DNA of 50,775 nt, taken from NCBI RefSeq assembly GCF_001083785.1, contig NZ_LAVL01000052.1:1-50775 (forward strand), in the 5' to 3' direction. The DNA comes from Nonomuraea sp. SBT364. GTDB taxonomy: Bacteria; Actinomycetota; Actinomycetes; Streptosporangiales; Streptosporangiaceae. The notes under the pieces were generated by a model. The model had not been told where the DNA came from. It ran no database searches and worked only from the letters and a program-made list of their open reading frames with translations. Both the position numbers and the translations under genes were made by a program. This document shows positions 15,334 to 22,849 of the stretch, piece after piece (the stretch's first letter is position 1; each line of letters starts with the position of its first letter).

Positions 15334-17217
15334 TCAGGCGCAGGTGTAGCCGGACGGGAGCGCGGTGCCGCCGCTCGGGCGGGTCGCCTGGAAGCCGACG
15401 CTGGTGGTGGCGGCCCCGGGGGCGAGGGCGCCGTTGTGGGCGACGTTCCTGACGGTCACGGTCTGCCCGCTGACGGTGAAGGCGCCGTTCCACGAGCCGG
15501 TGAGCGTGTGCCCGGCCGGCAGCGTGAAGGTCACCGTCCACCCGCTGATCGCCGACGTGCCGGTGTTGGTGATGGTCAGCGGCTGGATGACGTACCCGGT
15601 GCTCCACTGGGTCTGCGTGGCCGGCACGGCCGCGCAGACTCCGGTGGACGTGCCCGGCTGGGTGGTGACCTGCGCGGTGTCCGACACCGGCGAGGTGTTG
15701 CCGGCGGCGTCCCTGGCTCTGACCTGGTAGCGGTAGGTGGTGTCCGGGGTCAGGCCGGTGTCGCCGAACGAGGTCGTGGCCGAGGTGCCGACCTGGGTGA
15801 ACGTGCCGCCGCTCGCGCCGGGCGCGCGCAGGACGTCGTAACCGGCCAGGCCGGAGCCGCCCTGGTCGGTCGAGGCGGCCCAGGTCAGCGTGGCGCCGCC
15901 GGCCGTCACACCGGTGGCCGCCGGGGCGCCCGGCGTGCTCGGCGGGGTGGTGTCTGCCGAGCCGTCGCCCAGCGTGGGGGTCTGCCAGTCGCGCCACTCC
16001 GCCAGGTTGCCGCTCGCCCGGGACGAGATCCGCATCGCGCCGGCGGCGCTGCCCGACTTCAGCAGGAACCTCTGGATGTTCTGCTGCAGCGGGGTGCGCC
16101 ATTCCGGCCGGCTGGCGCAATGGCTGCCGTCCTGGACGTCGGACCAGTAGGTGATGGCGTCGCCCGCGCCGAGCGCCTTGTAGACCTCCGCCCCGCCGAG
16201 CGCCGCCACGCTCGCCGACCGGGGGCCCAGGTTGGCGATGTGCGGGTTGTCCATGACGAACAGCCCGCGCGGCGCCACCATGGCGACGATCTCGTGCGTG
16301 TCCACCGGCAGCCTGCCCGGGCTGCTCGTGAAAGAGCCGAACGCGTCACCCAGCCACGGCTGCTCACCGTAGGCGCTGCTCAGGCTCTGCGCGCCCTCCC
16401 CGGGGATCCCGCGGAAGATGGGCACACCGGCGCTGCCCGACTCGATCGGCATGGTCAGGGCGATGCGCTGGTCGAACGCGCCGACCACGAAGGCGCCCTT
16501 GCCGAACCGCGAGCATCCCGTCACGCCGGTCGCGTCCGCGCGCAGCACGCTGCCGTCGGACTGCTCGATGACGTCGATGATCCGGCTCACCCCCCAGGCC
16601 CAGGCCATGAGCAGCCCGGTGCTGCTGGAGGAGCCGTACACGCTGTAGAACGCGCCCTGCTTGTTGTTGCGCGGGGTGCCCTCCCGGCCGACGGCGTACG
16701 GGTCGTAGCTGATGACGGCGGCGCCGGCCGCCCTGATCGCCGCCGTGTCCGCGCCGAACCCGCCCAGCACGACCACGGCGGGGAACGGCCCGGAACCGCT
16801 CGGCAGCGAGACGCTCGCGGAGAAGCTGGAGCTTCTGCCGTTGTGGCTCACGTTCACCGTGATGCCGGAGCGGGTGACCGACCCCGTGACACCGGACGGC
16901 TTGCCCGGCTTCTCGCCGTAGACGAACTTCTCCGCCAGCCGCTTGATCTCCTCACGGCGGCACCGCCAGTCGGACTTGGCGGTGATGCGGGTGCCGTCCA
17001 GCTTCCTGAAGGGATCGGGAAGCCGGGAGTTCGTCGGCAGGGATCCGGCGTCGGGCAGACCGGGCACCGCGCAGTCGGCGCCTTCGTTCTCGACCCCGGC
17101 GGCCGCGGCGGCCCTGGTGGGGGCGACCGCCGCCGCCCCCGCGACGGCGAGCGCCGCCGCGGCCGCCAGCGCGACGAGCCTCGTACGGATCCTTGAGCGG
17201 GCCATGCCGGTGATCAC
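15334..17217 (-). CDS. Secreted glucuronoyl esterase (CE15) with FN3 and CBM2
   Basis: A 627-residue exported enzyme. Residues 1-40 are a twin-basic signal peptide. The catalytic domain (about 45-390) fits carbohydrate esterase family 15, which cuts the ester between glucuronoxylan and lignin: nucleophile Ser236 in GCSRFGK (234-240), Glu259 in MPIESG and His366 in DGSHCA. A fibronectin type III linker domain (about 424-510) and a family 2 cellulose-binding module (about 525-627, with the paired terminal cysteines and exposed tryptophans) follow. The GTG at 17217 has GAAGGGAG 7 bases ahead; an ATG at 17205 is the alternative. It stands alone, with its own promoter and palindromic operators, so induction by plant polysaccharide sugars is likely. 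Confidence 0.87.
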   Translation of the reverse strand: MITGMARSRIRTRLVALAAAAALAVAGAAAVAPTRAAAAAGVENEGADCAVPGLPDAGSLPTNSRLPDPFRKLDGTRITAKSDWRCRREEIKRLAEKFVYGEKPGKPSGVTGSVTRSGITVNVSHNGRSSSFSASVSLPSGSGPFPAVVVLGGFGADTAAIRAAGAAVISYDPYAVGREGTPRNNKQGAFYSVYGSSSSTGLLMAWAWGVSRIIDVIEQSDGSVLRADATGVTGCSRFGKGAFVVGAFDQRIALTMPIESGSAGVPIFRGIPGEGAQSLSSAYGEQPWLGDAFGSFTSSPGRLPVDTHEIVAMVAPRGLFVMDNPHIANLGPRSASVAALGGAEVYKALGAGDAITYWSDVQDGSHCASRPEWRTPLQQNIQRFLLKSGSAAGAMRISSRASGNLAEWRDWQTPTLGDGSADTTPPSTPGAPAATGVTAGGATLTWAASTDQGGSGLAGYDVLRAPGASGGTFTQVGTSATTSFGDTGLTPDTTYRYQVRARDAAGNTSPVSDTAQVTTQPGTSTGVCAAVPATQTQWSTGYVIQPLTITNTGTSAISGWTVTFTLPAGHTLTGSWNGAFTVSGQTVTVRNVAHNGALAPGAATTSVGFQATRPSGGTALPSGYTCA

Positions 17218-17252
17218 TGGGGCTCTCCCTTCCGGGTGGGGCGTTGGCGATC

Positions 17253-17302
17253 AGTCTGAGAATCCGGCCGAAACATGTCAAGCAAATGCCGAAATATTTC
17301 GG
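17253..17302 (-). promoter_or_regulatory. Esterase promoter with LacI-type operator
   Basis: On the minus strand TTGACA (17276-17281), a 17-base spacer and CAGACT (17253-17258) form a promoter about 35 bases upstream of the start codon. The perfect 14-base palindrome CCGAAATATTTCGG (17289-17302) lies just upstream, and a degenerate copy (TTGACATGTTTCGG on the minus strand, 17268-17281) covers the -35. GAAA-TTTC palindromes of this kind are typical LacI-family operators for hemicellulase genes in actinomycetes. Confidence 0.6.
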
Positions 17303-17352
17303 AGACCGGTTTTCGCCCACGCCTGTGACGTGCCCCTGTGTCGACGAAGTCG

Positions 17353-17365
17353 CCGAAAGTTTCGG
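17353..17365. promoter_or_regulatory. Second CCGAAA-G-TTTCGG operator
   Basis: CCGAAAGTTTCGG is a perfect palindrome around a central G, 64 bases from the operator at the esterase promoter (about six helical turns). It lies 5 bases beyond the stop of the VOC gene and outside any coding region. Two spaced sites would allow looping by a tetrameric LacI-type repressor. Confidence 0.5.
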
Positions 17366-17370
17366 CTCGG

Positions 17371-17760
17371 TCAGCCGCCCGCCGGTGTCGTCCACTCGAC
17401 GAGTTGCACCACCACGCCGCTCGGGTCGGTCATCTGGAACAGCGACTCGCCCCACGGCTCGGTGCGCAACGGCATCGTGATGTCGGCCCCCTCGCCGCGC
17501 AGCCGCTGCTCCTCGCCGGCCAGCCCGGTGACGGTGAAGGCGACGATCAGACCGGCGGCGTGCTGATCGCGCTGCCCGGCGGGCAGGACCTCGCTCCCGC
17601 GCCGCAGCAGCACGACGTCGGCCGCCGCGTCGTCACGGGTCAGCGAGACGAATCCCTCGGCCGCCATCGCCTCCCGGAAGCCCAGGTGCTTGGTGAAGAA
17701 GCCGCTGGAGCCCTCCAGGTTGTCGACGGTCAGCGAAATGGTGGAAGCGGTGATGTTCAC
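17371..17760 (-). CDS. VOC/glyoxalase-fold protein
   Basis: A 129-residue single-module member of the vicinal oxygen chelate superfamily (glyoxalase/bleomycin-resistance/dioxygenase fold). Two beta-alpha-beta-beta-beta repeats can be traced, starting ISLTVDNLEGSSGFFTKHLGF and ending MTDPSGVVVQLVEW. Metal ligands of glyoxalase I cannot be assigned with confidence, so it could equally be a binding or resistance protein. GTG at 17760 is fixed by GAGGAGAG two bases ahead. A 20-bp perfect palindrome lies about 80 bases upstream and may control it. Confidence 0.75.
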   Translation of the reverse strand: MNITASTISLTVDNLEGSSGFFTKHLGFREAMAAEGFVSLTRDDAAADVVLLRRGSEVLPAGQRDQHAAGLIVAFTVTGLAGEEQRLRGEGADITMPLRTEPWGESLFQMTDPSGVVVQLVEWTTPAGG

Positions 17761-18117
17761 GTCTCTCCTCGGAGCCGGACTTCGGACGGCCCCAGCCTGC
17801 TGCGCCCCGCGGCCTGGAACAACGCCGGATGTCGCATCGGCCGATAACCCCGGGGTTATCGAAACCCCGCCCCCTCCGCGGTCAGCCCCGCCGGGCTGAT
17901 GGGCGTCCCCATGGCCCTGCTGATGCACCAGCGCGGCCTGGACATCGCGGCAGTCGGACCGGCCCCGGTGATCCATGAGCCCGGGCTCGCCCGCGGCGCG
18001 ACGTGCGGCTCCGCCGCGCTGTGCGGCGTCACGCTCATGGGCGGCGGCGTGATTCCACCGGCCCTGTCCTGGAGCTGGACGTTCGGCCTGCTGCCACCCC
18101 TGCGGGCGCACCCGGCG
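17761..18117. other. Intergenic region with palindrome and a coding-like remnant
   Basis: This 357-base stretch has no recognised gene. It contains a 20-bp palindrome (17842-17861). From about 17860 a plus-strand frame with strongly G/C-rich third positions runs through MGVPMALLMHQRGLDIAAVG (start at 17899) into the 3' end of the opposite-strand NTPase gene without a stop of its own. I do not recognise the product. It may be a decayed gene fragment or a chance frame; the complementary minus frame shares the same third-position signal. Confidence 0.3.
17842..17861. promoter_or_regulatory. 20-bp perfect palindrome
   Basis: CGATAACCCC is followed at once by its exact reverse complement. With no loop it cannot make a normal RNA hairpin and is better read as a binding site for a dimeric regulator. 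It lies 82 bases upstream of the VOC gene start. Confidence 0.45.
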
Positions 18118-21100
18118 TCAGCCGCAGGACGGCCGGTAGCTCTGCGCACCCCCGGCGTACGTCAGCCACTCCCGCTCGGTGAAGCCTCCACCGGCGACCG
18201 CGCACAGACGGCGGACCACGCTCCGGGGGTCCATGTCCACCCGATGGACGTCGCCCTCGCTGGTCACCGCCGTCACGCGATGCCCGTCCGGCCCGGCGGC
18301 CACCGCCGGCACGTCCGACGTCCTCAGGAAGAAGGGCTCCGCGATGGGCCGCCGGGTGGCGACATCCCAGACGCCGATGGCCGAGCCGCCCGGGCGGCCG
18401 GGGTCGGTCGTCTCGCCTGCCGTGACGAGCAGCCGTCCGTCGGGGGAGAAGGCCATGCTGTGCAGGAGTTGCGTCCTGGTGCGGAAGGGCAGTCCCGAGG
18501 CCGTCATGGTCGCCGCCGACCAGAGCGTGACGTCGTTGTATCCCTCGATCTCCGTGAGGGCGAAGGACGCGCCGTCCGGCGTGACGCTCTCGAAGGCGCG
18601 GGACGGGCCCGCATCCGCCGAGGCGCGCACGGTGCCCTCCGGCGCGCTGCGCCGGTGCAGCCGTTCAGGGTCCGCCCCGGTGCTCGTGATGACGCTGCGC
18701 CCGTCCGGAGTCATCCGCGCCGTGCCTTCGGAGGGGGTGGGGAAAGTCCCCACCGGGTCGGCGTCCCAGCGGTCCCACAGCAGCATGCGGTCTCCGAGAT
18801 GGGCGGCGACCCGCACCCCGTCACGGCTCACCGACAGCGTGCCGTCCACCTCCTCCCCCTCATACAGCCACCCGGACCGTCCCGACCGCAGGTCGATCTT
18901 CGATACGCCGCCGCCGTCCAGGACGGCCAGGGTGCCGCCGTCGAGGCTGAAGGCGAGCTCCGGTGCGCCTTCCCACGCGAGAGGGGTGACGGATCGATTG
19001 AGGATGACGCGCCACGAACCCGTGTCCCACACCGTGAGCCGTCCCGCGGCGATCGCCGCGATCTTCGTGGCGTCCTGGCTGATCACCACCGTGTCGGGTC
19101 GGTGCGGCAGGGTGAAGACCGGGAGGTACGGGCCCAGATCCAGCGTCAGGACACGCTCTCCGGCTGTCCAGTAGAGGTGGCCGCCGGCTGCCCGCACGGT
19201 TCGCGGATAGTCTGGCAGCGGGTAGCGCGCCAGCAGGCGGCCGTCGGAGGCACGCCACACGTAGACCGCGAGCTGGTCACAGGTGGTGATGATCGTGCCT
19301 TCGGGGGCGAACGCGGCGCCGCAGTAGACTGCGAGGTCCTGGTGCGGGAGCTGGGCGACGGCTTCGCCGGTCCGCACGTCCCAGAGACAGCCCCGCGTCG
19401 CGGCGGGCATGAGGACCAGGCGGCTGGAATCGGTGTTGAAATCCAGGAAGAAGCCCTCCTGGTCGCCGTAGCCGGCTGAGCAGTTCTTCAGCGTCCGGGC
19501 GTCGTCGCGCCCGGCCAGATCCCGGAGCTCGACCCCCCGGGCGCCCTTTCGGACCGCGACGAGCCGGCCCGCCGGGTCGAGCGCGACGAAGTTGGCGTAG
19601 ACGCCGGCCAGCTGCCCGATCTGTCTCATGGTGGCGGCATGGTAGAACCGGGTTCGTACGTCGCCCGGCCCGTTCTCGATCGTGACGGCGAAGTATCGGC
19701 CGCCTCCGGTCACGATGAGCGGAAACCAGGCGGCGGTCGCGATCCGGGTGATCGGCGCGCCGAGCGCCTTCCCGGTGCGGGCGTCGAAGACTCTGACCGA
19801 CCACAGCTCCGTTTCGGCACCGCCATCGCTCCATCCCACCGCGGCCACCCGCCCGCCATCGGCCAGCCATACGTCGGTGGCGCCCCCGGGGACCGCGATC
19901 GTCGTGCGAGGAGTGCGGCCGGGCAGGTCCCAGATCTCGACCCGGGCGCCGTTCAGCCGGGCCAGTACGCGGCCGTCGCCGCTCAGCGTCGTGGTCGCCG
20001 GGTGGTTGCTCACGGGCGCCGCGGGAAGTGCGAGCAGTTCGCGCTCGGCGCGGAACACGGAGTTCACCAGTGCCGCGCGCGCCTCCATGGCGGGGGCCAG
20101 GCGCCAGGCCGCGAGGCTGAGCTTGAGGGCTCGGACGCGGTCGTTCTCCCGCTCGTTCTCCGCCTGGGCTGACAGCGCCCGCGCGAGCGCCTGGTCGTAC
20201 TGGCGCTCCAGCAGGCTCTGCCTCTGGTCGCTCTGCTGCCGGAGATATTCGGAGAATCCGCCCAGACCGGCGAGGATGACCAGCAGAAGCATGAGAACGA
20301 TGCCGCGGACCCGCCGCTGCCGATCCCTGCGGCGCGCGACGCCGGTCCCCGCGGCGAGGAAGGCACGCTCGGTGTCGTCGAGGACGATGGAGCCGTCGGC
20401 GACCTCCGTCCAGGACATCGATCGCGCGGCCTCCAGACGGGTGCCCTGGTAGAGGAAGGACGGGTCGCGATCATGCGCCTGCCAGTCCCGGGCGTCGTCG
20501 ACGAGCTGGCTGTGCAGCACGTGGGCCGCCTGGTCCACGCTGAGCCAGCCGCGAAGCCGGGGCCAGGCCTGCAGCAGGTAGTCGTGCGCGATCTCGGCGC
20601 TTTCCTCGCCCAGCACTATCAGCCGCTTGCCGGCGAACGCCTCCAGCACCGCGTCGGCGTCGCCCGCCCGCTCGCCCAGCGCGCGCAGCTCGTCGCGTGT
20701 CGTCCTGCGGCGGGTGAACTGGCCGTCGCCGCTCACGGCCGTCATCCGCCGGAACACCACGCGCGCCGTGTCCCGCGCCGGTGGCGACAGACTTTCGTAC
20801 ACGGCCTCCGCACTGGTCTGCACGGCCTGCGCCACACCGCCGCCCCTGCCGTAACCGCGGATGGTCAGGCGCTTTCCCTCTCTGTTCTCCCAGGTGACCA
20901 GCATCGTCTGGGACAGCAGGGGCAGCGCCCCCGATCCGTGGCGGTCCGGCGGGCCGAGGTCGGCGAGGATGGCGTCGGCCAGTCCGGCCTCCACCTCCAG
21001 CCCGGCCGCTGCCGCGGGCCCCGTGATCACGCGGCGCAGCTCCGGCGTGGTCATGGGATTGACCACGAACTGCCCGTCCTGCAAGGCCTCGGCCAGGACC

Positions 21101-22395
21101 GGGTACTCCGCGCACCGGTCGATGAAGTCCCCGCGCACGATCACCACGACCAGCGCCGCCGGCTGCTTCCCCGGCCCGACGGGCGTGGTGGCGGCCGCGC
21201 CCAGAGCGGTGACGAACGCCTCCCGCTGCTCACCGGTCCCCAGCGTGAAGACTTCCTCGAACTGGTCGACGACCATGACGAGGCGGGCCCGCTCAGGGGC
21301 GTCGCAGGCCAGGAGGGCGTGCTGGACGGCCAGATGCGCTTCATCGGGGCGCTCGGCCAGGGTGTCACGCTGAATGATCGCGTCACCGTCACGAAGCGCG
21401 GACAGATGCGTGGCCAGCTCGTCCAGCGGCGCCTGCGCGGGCGTGAGCAGCAGACATGGCCAGTGCTCCGATCGGGGGACGGGCAGCATCCCCCGGGCCA
21501 GCGCCGGCACCAGCCCGGCGTGGACCAGCGACGACTTGCCCGCTCCCGAAGCTCCGGTGACCACCACCAGGCCGGGGCCTTCCAGGCGTTCGGCGATCTT
21601 GTCCAGCAGCCGGGCCGTGGTCTGCTCGCGTCCGTAGAAGATGGGCGCGTGGCCGACCTCGAACGGCCAGAGGCCGCGATAGGGACTGTCGTGCTCCCAG
21701 CGCGGTGCGCCGTCCAGTGCCGCCGAGCGCGCCTGCCTGAGCTGGGCGACCTCTTCTCGCAGGAGCATGAGCTGCATGGACTGGAGGCGCACCTGCTGCC
21801 GATCGTGACGGCGTTCGCCCTCCTGCCGGTGCAGGGTCCGCTGGATGCCGGCCGCCGCCGTCTCCAGCTCGGTGAGGAGGAAGGCGAACTCCGAGAACTG
21901 GGTGCCCAGCGCGGCGAATGCCTCGGCCAGCCGCGTCTGCAGCACGTGGTCGCCCGTGCCGATCGCGACCTCCAGGGCGACCGCCGGTGCCTCCACCTCC
22001 CGCAGGAGCGCGGCGATCCGCACCCGGAGCAGCCCGGCGTCGGCGTCGTCGCCGGCCAGCCGCTCGGCCAGGCGGTCCGTCAGGTGCCGTTCGACCTCCT
22101 CCTCCGGCACCGGCCCATCGGTACGGCGCCGCAGCGCGGCGATGGCGTCGCTGACCACCTGGCTCAGGATGTTGGTGCCGACGCCAGCCGCTATGGTCGC
22201 GGCGGCCTGGGCGGGCGGCATCGCGGCCAGCGGGGTCAGGGCGCCCGCGGACAGCACGGCCAGGAGCGCGGGCGGGGTCAGTTTCGCGGCGCCGGCGGCG
22301 GCGTGCCGCGCGACGGCAGCGGCGACGCCGGCCCGGGCCCGCCCGCGGGCTTCCCCGGCCGGCTCGGCCTCCGGTTCGTCTGCATTGGCGATCAT
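18118..22395 (-). CDS. nSTAND1 NTPase with transmembrane segment and WD40 repeats
   Basis: A 1425-residue signal-transducing NTPase. The N-terminal 230 residues include a hydrophobic Ala-rich stretch (about 40-80) and a helical region to about 220. Then comes YRGLWPFE...FYGRE, the standard entry to the nSTAND1 domain, with Walker A GASGAGKSS (281-289) and Walker B LVMVVDQFEEVF (372-383), and a winged-helix-like section to about 620. A basic patch and one membrane helix (about 697-715) lead to a coiled-coil stretch (716-785) and a C-terminal WD40 propeller array (about 795-1425, with repeated LSGDGR, FSPDGR and WDVATR-like ends). Such proteins are seen as sensors whose propeller detects a ligand and triggers oligomerisation. 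No separate effector gene is adjacent. Confidence 0.85.
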   Translation of the reverse strand: MIANADEPEAEPAGEARGRARAGVAAAVARHAAAGAAKLTPPALLAVLSAGALTPLAAMPPAQAAATIAAGVGTNILSQVVSDAIAALRRRTDGPVPEEEVERHLTDRLAERLAGDDADAGLLRVRIAALLREVEAPAVALEVAIGTGDHVLQTRLAEAFAALGTQFSEFAFLLTELETAAAGIQRTLHRQEGERRHDRQQVRLQSMQLMLLREEVAQLRQARSAALDGAPRWEHDSPYRGLWPFEVGHAPIFYGREQTTARLLDKIAERLEGPGLVVVTGASGAGKSSLVHAGLVPALARGMLPVPRSEHWPCLLLTPAQAPLDELATHLSALRDGDAIIQRDTLAERPDEAHLAVQHALLACDAPERARLVMVVDQFEEVFTLGTGEQREAFVTALGAAATTPVGPGKQPAALVVVIVRGDFIDRCAEYPVLAEALQDGQFVVNPMTTPELRRVITGPAAAAGLEVEAGLADAILADLGPPDRHGSGALPLLSQTMLVTWENREGKRLTIRGYGRGGGVAQAVQTSAEAVYESLSPPARDTARVVFRRMTAVSGDGQFTRRRTTRDELRALGERAGDADAVLEAFAGKRLIVLGEESAEIAHDYLLQAWPRLRGWLSVDQAAHVLHSQLVDDARDWQAHDRDPSFLYQGTRLEAARSMSWTEVADGSIVLDDTERAFLAAGTGVARRRDRQRRVRGIVLMLLLVILAGLGGFSEYLRQQSDQRQSLLERQYDQALARALSAQAENERENDRVRALKLSLAAWRLAPAMEARAALVNSVFRAERELLALPAAPVSNHPATTTLSGDGRVLARLNGARVEIWDLPGRTPRTTIAVPGGATDVWLADGGRVAAVGWSDGGAETELWSVRVFDARTGKALGAPITRIATAAWFPLIVTGGGRYFAVTIENGPGDVRTRFYHAATMRQIGQLAGVYANFVALDPAGRLVAVRKGARGVELRDLAGRDDARTLKNCSAGYGDQEGFFLDFNTDSSRLVLMPAATRGCLWDVRTGEAVAQLPHQDLAVYCGAAFAPEGTIITTCDQLAVYVWRASDGRLLARYPLPDYPRTVRAAGGHLYWTAGERVLTLDLGPYLPVFTLPHRPDTVVISQDATKIAAIAAGRLTVWDTGSWRVILNRSVTPLAWEGAPELAFSLDGGTLAVLDGGGVSKIDLRSGRSGWLYEGEEVDGTLSVSRDGVRVAAHLGDRMLLWDRWDADPVGTFPTPSEGTARMTPDGRSVITSTGADPERLHRRSAPEGTVRASADAGPSRAFESVTPDGASFALTEIEGYNDVTLWSAATMTASGLPFRTRTQLLHSMAFSPDGRLLVTAGETTDPGRPGGSAIGVWDVATRRPIAEPFFLRTSDVPAVAAGPDGHRVTAVTSEGDVHRVDMDPRSVVRRLCAVAGGGFTEREWLTYAGGAQSYRPSCG

Positions 22396-22675
22396 CCAGC
22401 CACCCTGTCGTCGTAACTGGATATCGCCACGCCGGCGCCGCGCGCTACGGGATCGGCCCTCCGTCCAGCCGGGGCAGGTAGCTCCGATACGGCGTGTGAG
22501 TCCCCCCTGTGGCCCGGAAGACCGGCCGGGGGAGGCAGGGGGTCGTGACTCGAATCAGGGGGGTGGAGATCCGTTCTGCGAGCGTGGACGGGGTTCGCGC
22601 AGCGCAAGGCTGGATCGGCGCGCCCACCGGCCCCTGGGCTGAAGCGACGATTCCGGCGGGTTCTGGCCGCCGCGG
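22396..22675. other. Non-coding gap with possible terminator
   Basis: No gene is supported in this 280-base gap between ybdD and the NTPase gene, both on the minus strand. CCCCCTG (22503-22509) pairs with CAGGGGG (22536-22542), and a smaller CCGG-rich hairpin lies between, which could end the cstA-ybdD transcript. The NTPase promoter must lie in the lower half, but no clear -35/-10 pair stands out. Confidence 0.35.
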
Positions 22676-22849
22676 TCAGCAGCAGCGGCTCTGCGGTGTC
22701 GCCTCGCGCAGGTCGGATCGCCGGCGTTCGAACCGGCGGCGCGACATCGGCGTCCCGCCATGTCCCTCGTGCGCGCGCACGTACCGCTCGTAGGCGGCCG
22801 TCCCCGTGAGCTCACGCACGTACCAGCGCAGGAAGCGCAGCACCTTCAC
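22676..22849 (-). CDS. ybdD: YbdD/YjiX family small protein
   Basis: A 57-residue protein of the YbdD/YjiX (DUF466) family, recognised by LRWYVRELTG near the start, then Y-x-x-Y-v-x-H-x-x-x-H-x-G-x-P-M-S-R-R-x-F. Family members always accompany CstA/BtsT carriers and are needed for their pyruvate uptake. The GTG at 22849 overlaps the cstA stop by 4 bases. A final Cys-Cys pair is an unusual tail. Confidence 0.88.
   Translation of the reverse strand: MKVLRFLRWYVRELTGTAAYERYVRAHEGHGGTPMSRRRFERRRSDLREATPQSRCC

Noticed and set aside
22540..22570. ACTCGAATCA string resembling a tRNA T-arm
   Set aside because: No acceptor or anticodon stem can be built around it.
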